57,003 nt of DNA, from positions 1-57,003 of the forward strand of contig JBKJQN010000022.1 of NCBI GenBank assembly GCA_046593925.1, in the 5' to 3' direction. Shown here piece by piece: positions 25,227-34,293 of this stretch (position 1 is its first letter; every line of letters begins with the position of its first letter). Below the pieces are notes generated by a model. The model saw nothing but the letters and a program-made list of their open reading frames with translations, had not been told where the DNA came from and searched no databases. The translations under genes were made by a program, and so were the position numbers. This stretch comes from JAYVYM01 sp046593925 (lineage in GTDB: Bacteria > Actinomycetota > Actinomycetes > Mycobacteriales > SCTD01).

Positions 25227-26503
25227 CGCTGATGATCGTCGCTCCCGTGCTCATCCTCATCGCCGGCCTCCTCTTCGCACTGTCAGCCGGGACGCTCTGG
25301 TGGATGCTGCACGCCTGGCGGACGCCGGAGTCCTACGCCAGCGCCAGCTTCCCGGCCTCCCAGACAGCTCGCTACAGCTTTTCGATCATCATGCCTTGCC
25401 GCGAAGAACTGCTCGAGGTGATGACCGAGACCCTGGAAAGACTGCTCGCCCAGACCCACCCGGACGTGGAGGTGGTGCTGTCCGTCGGTCACGACGACGA
25501 CGAGACCGTCGCCAACGCCGACTACCTCGCCGATCTGTACCCCGACCGCGTCAAGGTGTCGGTCAACCACGACTACGTGAAGAACAAGCCCCGCCAGCTC
25601 AACACTGCCCTGCAGGACTGCAGCAACGAGATCATCGGCGTCATGGACGCGGAGTCCCTCACGCACCCAGGGCTGCTGGCGGGGATCGACACCACGTTCT
25701 GGCTGCGCAATGCCGACGTGGTCCAGGGCGCCGTGCACCTGGTGAATTTGCGCTCCCGGTGGTTCTCACTCCGCAACTGCCTGGAATACCGGATCTGGTT
25801 CCGGTCCCGCCTGCACGGGCATGCCGACTCGGGCTTCATCCCGCTCGGCGGCAACACGGTCTTCATCTGGCGCGACCTGCTCAACGAGGTCGGCGGCTGG
25901 GACGGGGACTGCCTGGCCGAAGACTGCGACCTGGGCGTGCGGTTGTCCGCCCTCGGCAAGAAGGTCACGTGCGTCTACAACCCCGAACTGACCACACTGG
26001 AAGAGACACCGGCAACCGTGAGAGCCTTCATCAAGCAGCGCACGCGCTGGTCGCTGGGCTTCATGCAGGTGCTCGGCAAGGGCGACTGGAAGCAGCTCCC
26101 GACCCGTCGCAAGCGTGCAGGAGCGGTCTGGATGCTCTCGCAGCAGTACATGATCGCTGCGGCTGGAGTGCTCCTGCCGATCGCTTTCGTGACGGCCATT
26201 CTGTTCAAGTTGCCGACCGGCGTCGTGCTGCTGACTTACGTTCCACTCATTCCACTGGTACTGACCGTGCTCTTCGAGTTGCTGGTGCTGCACGACTTCG
26301 GGAAGGACATGGGTCTCGAGATCAGCACCCGGGACTACGTCGTCCTGGTCGTATCTACACCCGCCTATCAGATGCTCCTGCTCTACGCCGCCGTGGTCGC
26401 CGTGACTCGATACCGCCGTGGCAACTTCAAGTGGGACAAGACGCCGCACGAGGGGACGCATCTGAACGTCACGACGCCCAAGGCCCGTGAGCTCGCGGCA
26501 TGA
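25223..26503 (+). CDS. Processive GT2 beta-glycan synthase-like protein
   Basis: A 426-residue membrane glycosyltransferase of the cellulose/hyaluronan-synthase type. It has one N-terminal helix (APVLILIAGLLFALSAG), a GT-A domain with DDDE, VMDAES, EDCDLGVRL and the processive-family QRTRW signature, and three C-terminal helices from ~300. There is no PilZ domain, so direct c-di-GMP control as in BcsA is not evident. It starts within the stop of the GT2-GtrA gene and its own stop overlaps the next start. It probably polymerises an exported polysaccharide; the sugar is unknown. Confidence 0.85.
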   Translation: MTLMIVAPVLILIAGLLFALSAGTLWWMLHAWRTPESYASASFPASQTARYSFSIIMPCREELLEVMTETLERLLAQTHPDVEVVLSVGHDDDETVANADYLADLYPDRVKVSVNHDYVKNKPRQLNTALQDCSNEIIGVMDAESLTHPGLLAGIDTTFWLRNADVVQGAVHLVNLRSRWFSLRNCLEYRIWFRSRLHGHADSGFIPLGGNTVFIWRDLLNEVGGWDGDCLAEDCDLGVRLSALGKKVTCVYNPELTTLEETPATVRAFIKQRTRWSLGFMQVLGKGDWKQLPTRRKRAGAVWMLSQQYMIAAAGVLLPIAFVTAILFKLPTGVVLLTYVPLIPLVLTVLFELLVLHDFGKDMGLEISTRDYVVLVVSTPAYQMLLLYAAVVAVTRYRRGNFKWDKTPHEGTHLNVTTPKARELAA

Positions 26504-28275
26504 CCGTCACCCAGATCCGTCCGTCCACCTCCCTCGTCACGTCGGCTGTGCGTCCGCGTCGAGCGCTGGTCAGATACGGACCCCAGGCGCTGATGCTCAT
26601 TGCCGTGATGGTGCTCTACACCGTCAACCTGCGGGGCTACCCGGAGTACACCAATGACGACGAGGGGACCTACTACGCCCAGGCGTGGGCAGTCCTGCAC
26701 GAGGGCGTCATGGCGCACTACACGTACTGGTACGACCACCCGCCGCTGGGCTGGGTGCAGATAGCGGTGCTGCTGAAGCCGGTCGAGTGGCTGGTCGGCT
26801 CGCAGGGCGTCGGCGACCCAGTCGAGACCATCGGTCGAGTCATCATGGGCCTGTTCGCGGTCGGCTCGGCAGCACTGATGTACAAGATTGCCCGCAACTT
26901 GAGCGCCGCCAAGCCTGTGGCCCTGGCGGTGCCGCTGGTCTGGGCGATCTGTCCGCTCACCCAGTACTTCGGTCGGCAGATTTTCCTGGACAACATCAAC
27001 GTCTTCTGGCTGCTGGTCGCCTTCGCGCTGATCACGAGCAAGCCGAAACTGCACTACATCGTGATGGCCGGCGCCGCCTTCGGGGTGTCGATCCTCAGCA
27101 AGGAGACCGCAGTGCTCGCCGCACCGGCGTTGCTGGCTGCAATCTGGGTGTTTTCATGGCCACGCACTCGCTGGTTCGCCATCATCGGCTTCCTCGGCAC
27201 CGCCATTCTGATCGCCAGCGGCTACCTGCTCTTCGCCATCATCAAGAACGAGGTATTCCCGGGAAGCGGACACGTCTCGCTGTGGTACGCCGTGAACTGG
27301 CAGCTTCATGACCGAGCCGATCAGGGCTTCCTGTTCGGCAACGGGCCGAACAACGCGACCATGCGCGAGTGGCTCCGGTTCGACCCGTACCTGCTGCCGA
27401 TCGGCATGGCCTTCTCTGCAGGTGCGCTCGCCGTGCGCAAGCTCCGACCGCTGGCGCTAGTTCCCGTCGTGTACTTCGTGATGGCCCTGCGAGGCGGTTA
27501 CGTGCCCGCCATGTATCCGATCTCCTCATTGCCGTTCATGGCACTGGCCGTCGTGCTCGGCCTCGAGCACGGCTGCACGGCACTGTCACGACCAGTCTTG
27601 CGCCGAAGCTGTCAGGCCCTGGTCGCCGGCCTGGCCGTGGCCGGAACCGCGCTCGTCGCCCCGTCCTGGCTGAACTCTGTGCACTGGACCCTGACGTCCC
27701 AGGAGAACGAGCCGGCTCGTCAGGCACTGCGCTATGTCTCGGCGAACCTGCCGCGCACAGCCAACATCCTCACCGACGACAACACCTGGAATGATCTGGT
27801 CGCCATGGGCTGGAACAGCAACGGCTGGAAAGGCCCGATCTGGGACTTCAAGCTGGACAAGGACCCCATCGCTCAGCAGCAGAACCTGCCCAACGGCTGG
27901 AAGGACGTGCAATACATCCTGACCGGCCGGGCGATGGAGGTCTACGTCGGAACGGTCGTTCTGAGCAAGGAGAACGCACCGCTGGTGAACTCGGCACTGA
28001 GCCACAGCACCATGGTCGCCGCATGGGGTCCGGTAGGACGCCAGGTACGCCTGTTGAAGGTGGACCCGGCGCAGGCCCCCGTCGACCCGGGCTACGAGCT
28101 GAGGCATCCAGTAGCTCCAGTGTCGGCGTCGGCCCAGCTAGCCGCAGCCCAGACCCAGATCAACCTTCTCGTCACCCGGTTCGCGCGCTCAACGGACGTC
28201 GAGGAGCGCCGGCAGCTCGTCAAGCAGATCGAGGAGCTCGCGAAGACGCCCGGCGTAACAGTGCCCAATAGGTAG
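26500..28275 (+). CDS. GT39/ArnT-like polyprenyl-phosphate sugar transferase
   Basis: A 591-residue GT-C-type membrane enzyme. The first loop carries the acidic signature TNDDEGTYYAQAW, and YDHPPLGWVQI and FGRQIFLDNINVFWL follow, as in the PMT/ArnT superfamily. About eleven membrane helices reach to ~390. The last ~200 residues form a soluble exterior domain ending in a Gln/Ala/Glu-rich helix. The ATGA overlap with the synthase gene makes co-translation likely. It presumably uses the lipid-linked sugar made by the GT2-GtrA protein. Confidence 0.85.
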   Translation: MTVTQIRPSTSLVTSAVRPRRALVRYGPQALMLIAVMVLYTVNLRGYPEYTNDDEGTYYAQAWAVLHEGVMAHYTYWYDHPPLGWVQIAVLLKPVEWLVGSQGVGDPVETIGRVIMGLFAVGSAALMYKIARNLSAAKPVALAVPLVWAICPLTQYFGRQIFLDNINVFWLLVAFALITSKPKLHYIVMAGAAFGVSILSKETAVLAAPALLAAIWVFSWPRTRWFAIIGFLGTAILIASGYLLFAIIKNEVFPGSGHVSLWYAVNWQLHDRADQGFLFGNGPNNATMREWLRFDPYLLPIGMAFSAGALAVRKLRPLALVPVVYFVMALRGGYVPAMYPISSLPFMALAVVLGLEHGCTALSRPVLRRSCQALVAGLAVAGTALVAPSWLNSVHWTLTSQENEPARQALRYVSANLPRTANILTDDNTWNDLVAMGWNSNGWKGPIWDFKLDKDPIAQQQNLPNGWKDVQYILTGRAMEVYVGTVVLSKENAPLVNSALSHSTMVAAWGPVGRQVRLLKVDPAQAPVDPGYELRHPVAPVSASAQLAAAQTQINLLVTRFARSTDVEERRQLVKQIEELAKTPGVTVPNR

Positions 28276-28283
28276 TCCTCCGG

Positions 28284-29441
28284 GTGAATGACCAGGGGCA
28301 GCAGCAGCCGACGGTCACCCGTCGGTTGCTGCTCTCCGCAGCGATTGCCAGCCTGCCGATAGCGGCGCTGGGACGGTCTCTTCTCGGGTCTGTGAAGCCA
28401 CGCATGCACCTGCGCGGCGTCAACTGTGCCGGCGCCGACTTCGGCATCGGTGCCCCCTTTGACTCGGACGGCTACTTCGCCGTCCTGGCCTCACGTAGCT
28501 TCAAGGTCATCCGCCTCCCGTTCCGCTGGGAGTCAGTGCAGGACTCGCCGGGTGGACCGCTCTCACCGGCGTATCTGCCTGAGATATCGCGAGTTGTCAC
28601 GGCTTGCACGTTACGCGGGATGCAGTCGCTGCTGGACGTACACAACTTCCTGCGCTATCCAGACCAGGTCGTCGACGACCCGGTGGTGGGTGCTGTCACC
28701 TCAGAGCACTTCGTCGACCTGTGGACGAAGCTGGCGATCGCCTTCGAGGACCAGCCGCAGGCGATGTTCGGCCTCATGAACGAGCCCCACGACATCCCGG
28801 GTGGCAGCAGCGTCTGGGAGGGCATGACGCAGCGCGCTGTCACAGCGATCCGAGCCACCGGTGCCACCAACTGGATCTGGGTGGCCGGTGACGAGTGGGG
28901 TAGTGCCGCCGCCTGCGCTGATCGTCATCCCACATGGTTCATCGATGACCCACTCAAGCGCTCCGGCCCCGAGGGGCACTACTACTTCGACGCAAGCAAC
29001 TCGCGGATCGGCAACTACCCCCACTCCTATTCTCAGGACGAAACGGCTGCCATCTCACAGAACTACCACGACCTCCGAGACAAGGTCACACGTGAACTCA
29101 CGGACTTCATCGACTATTACACCAAGTTCGATGTACACGGACTGATCGGCGAGATCGGCTGGCCCGGCACCAACCCCTCCACCAGCCACCCTGAGGACGC
29201 TGACAAGTGCGCCAGCCTCGGAGAAGCTGCCTACAGCCTCCTCGACTCGGGAGGCGTCGACGTGACCTACTGGGTTGCCGGTGAACGCTGGGGCGCCTAC
29301 AACCTCGCCCTCTATACGAGCCAAGTGGCAACACTCATGTCGCCCATCGTGGAACGGCACGTCTCTGTGACACCGACTTCCCGCGGCTCGGCGGTCCCGC
29401 CGCCGGCCAAGACACCCAAGATCACCTCAGCCGACAAGTAG
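28284..29441 (+). CDS. Exported GH5-family glycoside hydrolase
   Basis: A 385-residue enzyme with an N-terminal signal having a twin-arginine look (TRRLLLSAAIASLPIAALG). The cellulase-type barrel has LRGVNCAGADFG, VIRLPFRWESVQ, acid/base Glu167 in MNEPHD and nucleophile Glu290 in GEIGWPG. It begins eight bases after the GT39 stop, so it belongs to the glycan operon. By analogy with cellulose loci (BcsZ) it may trim or release the polymer. The GTG start lacks a strong ribosome-binding site, consistent with read-through translation. Confidence 0.87.
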   Translation: MNDQGQQQPTVTRRLLLSAAIASLPIAALGRSLLGSVKPRMHLRGVNCAGADFGIGAPFDSDGYFAVLASRSFKVIRLPFRWESVQDSPGGPLSPAYLPEISRVVTACTLRGMQSLLDVHNFLRYPDQVVDDPVVGAVTSEHFVDLWTKLAIAFEDQPQAMFGLMNEPHDIPGGSSVWEGMTQRAVTAIRATGATNWIWVAGDEWGSAAACADRHPTWFIDDPLKRSGPEGHYYFDASNSRIGNYPHSYSQDETAAISQNYHDLRDKVTRELTDFIDYYTKFDVHGLIGEIGWPGTNPSTSHPEDADKCASLGEAAYSLLDSGGVDVTYWVAGERWGAYNLALYTSQVATLMSPIVERHVSVTPTSRGSAVPPPAKTPKITSADK

Positions 29442-29490
29442 CTGCTCAGCTGGCAGCACGACCCCGCCAACGGGCGTTCCGGCGGACCTG

Positions 29491-29915
29491 TTCGACGCCG
29501 CGCGGTGGAGTGAGCAGATCGGGACCATCCCGCTGCAGACCACCGGCGACATGATCGTGCAGCTGTACTCCGCCGAGCGCTACGACCCGACCCAGGTGGT
29601 CGGCGCCCGGACCTTCAACGTGCTGCTGAACGGCTTCGTGGTCGCCAAGGCCTGCGATATCTGGGTCGCGCAGGGCAGCCAGCCGGCTTGGCCGGCCTGG
29701 GCTTCCGATTGAGCCCGGCGAGCGGGGCCGTCACGGTGAATCAGGCCGCGGTGGTGCAGAACCCGATCGTCACCGCGTTCTCGGCGCAGCCGCTCGGCGG
29801 CAGGCCCAGGTCGCTGGCGTCGTTCAACATCACCCGGGTACTGGACGGCAACACGCTGGGGACCTGCACCTCGACCGGCACTGCGCAGACGGCGATCGAC
29901 GCCGTCAACCCCTGA
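29491..29915 (+). pseudogene. Decayed malectin-like domain fragment
   Basis: The frame 29491-29712 reads FDAARWSEQIG, then IVQLYSAERYDPTQVVGART and FNVLLNGFVVAKACDIW, which resembles a malectin-type carbohydrate-binding domain. A +1 shift continues from ~29688 as LSPASGAVTVNQAAVVQNP to a stop at 29913-29915. No start codon or upstream catalytic domain is present. It looks like the tail of a lost secreted carbohydrate-active protein between two GH5 genes. Confidence 0.55.
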
Positions 29916-30945
29916 GTCGGTCCCGGAACGCCTGGCCCATGGCCGAGGGCGTGCCGTCCCAGGCGTCCAGCAGCGCGGGGCCGCCGCAACCCCACGGCCC
30001 CCAGGACCAAGCTAGGTATCCCACCTGGTGAGCGTCGGCCCAGTCCATGTACCGGGTGATGAAACTTGAGCCGCAGTCCGTCTCCCCGAGCTCGGACGTC
30101 ACCACCGGTACTGCCTGGGCGACCGGCGCCACGGTGGCGTCCCAGCAGGACTCAGTGTTGCAGCCGCTGAAGTCGTACAGGTGCGCGCCGGCGATGAGCT
30201 GGCCAGCCGGGTCGTGCGGGGCGTAAGTGAGCCACTGCGACAGGTCGCCCCCCCAATTCATCCCGCTGAGCATGATCGGCTGCTTGGCTCCGGTGGAGCG
30301 GACCTTGTCCACCAGCGCCTGCATCCCGACCACCTGGGTTGCGTCACGGGCGGTGCAGCCGTCGCGCCAGCAGGCCCAGTCGATGTCGTGCGGCTCGTTG
30401 TACAGGTCGAAGATCACACCCGGGTCGGCCCGGAAGCGCCAGGCGACCGAGCGCCAGAACGCCGGCGCGTGGTCGGCGTCGGCCATCTGCTGCTGACCTC
30501 GCGCTTGGGTCGTGCCCGCCCCGTTCCAGTGCAGGTCGAGCACGACGGCCATGCCGGCGGTGTGCAGCCGGCGGACGTAGTCGGCGACCGCCGCCCGGTA
30601 GGGCAGGCCGCCGAACCCAGCCGGCACCTGGTTGATGTTGAGCCAGCAGTCCTCGTTGAGCGGCAACCGCACGACGTTAATCTTCCAGCTCTTCATGAGC
30701 GCGATGCTGGCGTCGTCGGTCGGGCCTTCGAACATCCCCCAGCCCTGCACGCAGGCGTACTCGCTGCCTTGCCGGTCTACCCCGCGCAGCCGCACTGGGG
30801 CGCCGGTGCCGTCGACGAGCTGGTTGCCAGCGACGTGCACGGTGACCGGCGGCGGGGTGGCTGCCGACACGGCAGGGGCTGAGCCGGCGCCGACCGCGGC
30901 GACCGTCAGCAGGCTGGTGAGCAGCGTGGCGAAGAGAGGCTTCAC
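29905..30945 (-). CDS. Secreted GH5 cellulase-like enzyme
   Basis: A 346-residue exported enzyme. Residues 1-29 are a Sec signal (MKPLFATLLTSLLTVAAVGAG...VSAA). The GH5 barrel shows LRGVDRQGSEYAC, INVVRLPLNEDCW, acid/base Glu184 in LYNEPHD and nucleophile Glu285 in VTSELGETDC. Eight cysteines suggest extracellular disulfides. It is convergent with the glycan operon and only weakly similar to its GH5. A perfect 17-bp palindrome covers the region immediately before the GTG start. Confidence 0.88.
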   Translation of the reverse strand: MKPLFATLLTSLLTVAAVGAGSAPAVSAATPPPVTVHVAGNQLVDGTGAPVRLRGVDRQGSEYACVQGWGMFEGPTDDASIALMKSWKINVVRLPLNEDCWLNINQVPAGFGGLPYRAAVADYVRRLHTAGMAVVLDLHWNGAGTTQARGQQQMADADHAPAFWRSVAWRFRADPGVIFDLYNEPHDIDWACWRDGCTARDATQVVGMQALVDKVRSTGAKQPIMLSGMNWGGDLSQWLTYAPHDPAGQLIAGAHLYDFSGCNTESCWDATVAPVAQAVPVVTSELGETDCGSSFITRYMDWADAHQVGYLAWSWGPWGCGGPALLDAWDGTPSAMGQAFRDRLRG

Positions 30946-30961
30946 CCCGATCTGATCGGGG
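30945..30961. promoter_or_regulatory. 17-bp palindrome at the GH5 start (possible operator)
   Basis: CCCCGATCTGATCGGGG is a perfect inverted repeat whose left edge touches the start codon of the minus-strand GH5 gene. A shorter CCCGATCGGG (30984-30993) follows 23 bases upstream. It could be a repressor site, or an RNA hairpin that hides the ribosome-binding site. Confidence 0.5.
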
Positions 30962-31420
30962 ATCTTGCGCTCCGGCTGCTACGCCCGATCGGGTGTCGTG
31001 TCGGTGGAAATCTTGACCGAGCGTCGGACGGCACCCACAGCGACCAGCCGGTCCACGCGCAGCTCGCCCGAAAGGGCGAGGTGTGCGGTCCTGGGCTCGT
31101 TCGGAGCCTGATGGGCGGTGCGGCCTGGTGTCCTGCCAGCCGCGGCCCCGGGTGAACCCGACCAGGTGTTGAGCGCGGTCAGGGCCTGGCCGTAGCCGGT
31201 CATGGTGCGTGGGGACTTCCCCTCGGCGCGCAGGTCGCGGGGCCAGGAAGCTGTCAGGTCGTCGAGGCGCTCAGCGGGGGCAGGGGCAAGGTTTGCGGCG
31301 AGTCAGCGCAGTGCCAGGCGACACGCCGTCCGAAGCGCCACCCGCTCCTGGATGTTGACGCCTGCCTGGTCATTGCGGTCCTCAGCGATAAGTCAACGCG
31401 TTATGGCCTCTGACCAGCAC
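30962..31420. other. Gene-poor stretch
   Basis: No convincing gene. A 74-residue minus-strand frame (30979-31203) has no recognised motif. A hairpin with a GNRA loop, CTCGCCC-GAAA-GGGCGAG, lies at 31063-31080 and could be an RNA element or terminator. The sequence is likely decayed DNA at the edge of the accessory glycan locus. Confidence 0.4.
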
Positions 31421-32494
31421 CTACGAGGGAGTGCAGCGCGGCGGGCGTCGCAGGGTCGGTGGGACGCCCTCGAGCAGCGGCTTCTTCGCCCGTGAGGGCT
31501 GCACCCGCAGCGGCTCGCCGTCCATCTTGGGGAACTGCGGTGGGTATGGCGCCTCGCCCTCGCCCTGCCGGTCGTACAGCTCGAGTAGCGGCGCCAGGTC
31601 GTGGTGCACGTCGTCGATCTCGGCGTGGACGTCACCGAGCTCGGCGAACCGGTCCCGCAGCGTCCAGATGTCGAAGTCCGCGATCTCGCAGACCGGCACC
31701 TCGTCCCAGCGCACCGGCGCGCTGACGGTGGCCTGCGGCCGGGCCCGCACGCTGTACGCGCTGGCGATCGTCTGGTCCCTGGCCATCCGGTTGTAGTCCA
31801 GGAAGATCCGCTCGCCACGCTCCTCCTTCCACCACTTGGCGGTCGCGAGGTCGGGTCGGCGGCGCTCGATCTCTCGGCCGACGGCCAGCGCGGCGTGTCG
31901 GACCTGGGTGAACGTCCAGTCCGGCCGGATCCGCAGGTAGACGTGGATGCCCTTGCTGCCGCTGGTCTTGGGAAAGCTGCGGTAGCCGAGCTCGTCGTAC
32001 AGCGCCTTCACCTCGAGCGCGACCTCCTGGACGTCCTCCCAGCCGGTGCCGGGCATCGGGTCCAGATCGATCCGCAGCTCGTCGGGGCTCTCGACGTCGG
32101 CCCGGCGCGAGGGCCACGGGTGGAAGTCCAGGCAGCCGCTGTTGGCGGCCCAGGCGACGTGCGCGACGTCCACTGGACACAGTTCCGTCGCGGACCGGCC
32201 GCTGGGGAACTGCACCGTCACCGTCTCCATCCACGGCGGCCGGTTGTCGGGCACCCGCTTCTGGTAGATCGCCGGTGTCTCCGCGCCGCCGGGGTGGCGT
32301 TTCAGCACGGTCGGGCGCTCCCGCAGGGCCCGCACGATGCCGTCGCCAACCGCGAGGTAGTACTCGACGAGGTCGAGCTTGCGGCCGCGCCCCTCCGGCA
32401 GCCCGGAGAAGTACGTCTTGTCGGGGTTGGTGACCTTGACCGTCCGCTCCCCCGTCGGGGTGTCGATCTCGAGCTCGACGAAGGGGGACGCCAT
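31421..32494 (-). CDS. LigD-type DNA polymerase/primase domain protein
   Basis: A 357-residue archaeo-eukaryotic primase-fold polymerase of the NHEJ LigD polymerase family. The family start VTNPDKTYF is followed by the catalytic Asp pair in LRIDLDPMPG, SFPKTSGSKGIHVYLRI, and the third acidic region ERIFLDYNRMARDQT. No ligase or nuclease domain is fused, so it is a stand-alone PolDom. The stand-alone ligase is at 16596-17648, and Ku is not in the window. It is divergent from msrB. Confidence 0.92.
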   Translation of the reverse strand: MASPFVELEIDTPTGERTVKVTNPDKTYFSGLPEGRGRKLDLVEYYLAVGDGIVRALRERPTVLKRHPGGAETPAIYQKRVPDNRPPWMETVTVQFPSGRSATELCPVDVAHVAWAANSGCLDFHPWPSRRADVESPDELRIDLDPMPGTGWEDVQEVALEVKALYDELGYRSFPKTSGSKGIHVYLRIRPDWTFTQVRHAALAVGREIERRRPDLATAKWWKEERGERIFLDYNRMARDQTIASAYSVRARPQATVSAPVRWDEVPVCEIADFDIWTLRDRFAELGDVHAEIDDVHHDLAPLLELYDRQGEGEAPYPPQFPKMDGEPLRVQPSRAKKPLLEGVPPTLRRPPRCTPS

Positions 32495-32580
32495 GCGCCG
32501 GAACGTACCCCCGGAATCTCCCGGCCGGCTCCGTCGCTGTTGTCTCCATGAGGTTCGGGCGACGAGGAGGACGCACCAGC

Positions 32581-32997
32581 ATGGAGAGCACCCGCGAGTA
32601 CCCGGTGGCCAAGACCGAGGAGCAGTGGCGTACGGAGTTGTCGCCGCAGGAATACCAGGTGCTGCGCGAGGCAGGCACCGAGCGGCCGTTCACCGGCGAG
32701 TACAACGACACCAAGACCGAGGGCGTCTACAGCTGCCGGGCCTGCGGGCACGAGCTGTTCCGCTCCGACACCAAGTTCGACAGCCACTGCGGCTGGCCGA
32801 GCTTCTGGGCGCCGAGCGACGGCGGCAACGTCGAGCTGATCGAGGACAGCAGCTTGGGGATGCGGCGCGTCGAGGTCCGCTGCGCGAACTGCGGCAGTCA
32901 CCTGGGGCACGTCTTCGAGGACGCGCCCCAGACGCCGACCGGCGACCGGTTCTGCATGAACAGCGTCAGCCTGAAGCTGGAGTCCGCGCAGGGCTGA
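32581..32997 (+). CDS. msrB: Peptide-methionine (R)-S-oxide reductase MsrB
   Basis: A 138-residue enzyme that repairs methionine-R-sulfoxide. The zinc CxxC pairs are YSCRACG and VRCANCG, the substrate pocket is SHCGWPSFW, and the catalytic Cys is in DRFCMNSVSL. GAGGAGG precedes ATG 32581 by about ten bases; an upstream ATG at 32548 would add eleven unconserved residues. Confidence 0.95.
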   Translation: MESTREYPVAKTEEQWRTELSPQEYQVLREAGTERPFTGEYNDTKTEGVYSCRACGHELFRSDTKFDSHCGWPSFWAPSDGGNVELIEDSSLGMRRVEVRCANCGSHLGHVFEDAPQTPTGDRFCMNSVSLKLESAQG

Positions 32998-33573
32998 GTC
33001 GGCGCGCGGCGCAGGCGGCTCCGCCGTCGGCGAGCGCGTCCGGACGCCCGACGGGCGCCCTGGTTGCCTTGCTCGCACCCCGTCGCGTCATCTCCGACAA
33101 GGAGCAGCGCAGCGCGGCTGGTCCCTGTGGCACGGTGCCGGGCGGGTCCGTGAGCCGCCGCTGGATCGCCGCCGTCGGGGTGGCCGGCGTCGTGGTTGCC
33201 GCCGTCGTGGGGGCGGCGTGGGTGTGGTCTCCGGCTGGGGCGCGGGACCACACGACGAGTGCCGGGCAGCCAGTCCAACGAGAACGGCAGCCCCTGCACG
33301 TGCAGCGCCACGTCGCGGGCACCGGTGACATCGAAGGTCAGTACCTGATCGGCGACCCAGTCGCAATCCGCGGTCGACCGTCGTGCCAGCGGGCCGACTC
33401 GCCAAGACCGAGCCCGCTCGCGAACACAGCCGTACGTGCCGTCGGTCCTAGCTGGGCAGCCACTGGGGGTCACCGGTGACCGCGAAGCCCGCCGGCAAGC
33501 GCGCCAGGACTGTCGGGTTCTCGCCCCGCAGCGCCGAGCCGACGCGGTCGCTCCGCCAGTCGGTCACTGCCGG
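32998..33573. other. Gene-poor stretch with a weak membrane-anchored frame
   Basis: No convincing gene. The best candidate is a plus-strand frame from GTG 33150 to 33479 (109 residues). It has a clean N-terminal anchor (RRWIAAVGVAGVVVAAVVGAAWVW), but its remainder has no protein-like character. A competing minus-strand frame is equally unsupported. This may be a decayed gene. Confidence 0.35.
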
Positions 33574-34293
33574 CTACGGCAGGCCGGCAACGATGTCCGC
33601 GACGCTCTTGCGGATGCCGGTGTAGAACGGCGTCTCGAGCTTGGTGTGCAGCCGGGCCCGCGAGGAGCGCAGCGCCCGCAGGCAGTCGGTGATGCGGTGC
33701 ATCTCGTCGGCCTCAAAGGCCAGCAGCCACTCGTAGTCGCCGAGGCCGAAGGCCGCAACCGTGTTGGCGCGTACGTCCTCGAACTCCCGGCCCATGATCC
33801 CGTGCTCGGACAGCATGCCCTTGCGCTCGTAGTCGGGCAGCAGGTACCACTCCAGCGAGCGGTTGAACGGGTAGACGCAGACGCAGGACTTCGGGTCCTC
33901 GCGCCGGACGTACGCCGGGATGTGGTTGCGATTGAACTCCGCCGGGCGGTGGATGGCGACCGCCGACCAGACCGGCGCAAGGTGCCGGCCGAGGCCGGTC
34001 TGCCGGAACCGGTTGTAGGTGTCCTGCAGGACCGCGACGTCCGGGCAGGTCCACCACACCAGAAGCTCGGCGTCGGCCTTGAAGCCCGACACGTCGTAGG
34101 TCCCGCGGGTGTAGACGTCCTTGCCGAGCGCCGCGTCGAGGAACCCCTGCGCCTCCGCGGCGAGCGACTGCCGGGAGTCGTCCGGCAGCGGCGTCGTCGC
34201 GGTGAACACGGCGTACATCGTGTACAGCAGTTGGTCGTTGAGCTCGCGGGCCTTGGTCGCCTCAGGCCGGGCGTCGGTCGTGGGTGCGGTCAT
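33574..34293 (-). CDS. hemQ: Coproheme decarboxylase HemQ/ChdC
   Basis: A 239-residue chlorite-dismutase-fold enzyme that converts coproheme to haem b in the coproporphyrin-dependent pathway. The catalytic Tyr is in VYPFNRSLEWYLLP, and MGREFEDVRANTVAAFGLGDYEWLLAFEAD and the haem-side His in DEMHRITDCL are typical. Its first 32 bases overlap the end of the upstream oxidase gene, which implies coupled translation. Confidence 0.95.
   Translation of the reverse strand: MTAPTTDARPEATKARELNDQLLYTMYAVFTATTPLPDDSRQSLAAEAQGFLDAALGKDVYTRGTYDVSGFKADAELLVWWTCPDVAVLQDTYNRFRQTGLGRHLAPVWSAVAIHRPAEFNRNHIPAYVRREDPKSCVCVYPFNRSLEWYLLPDYERKGMLSEHGIMGREFEDVRANTVAAFGLGDYEWLLAFEADEMHRITDCLRALRSSRARLHTKLETPFYTGIRKSVADIVAGLP

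Noticed and set aside
33150..33479. Membrane-anchored protein gene
   Set aside because: Only the first 30 residues look like protein; the rest is composition-driven and an antisense frame is equally long, so it is noted only as a weak candidate.
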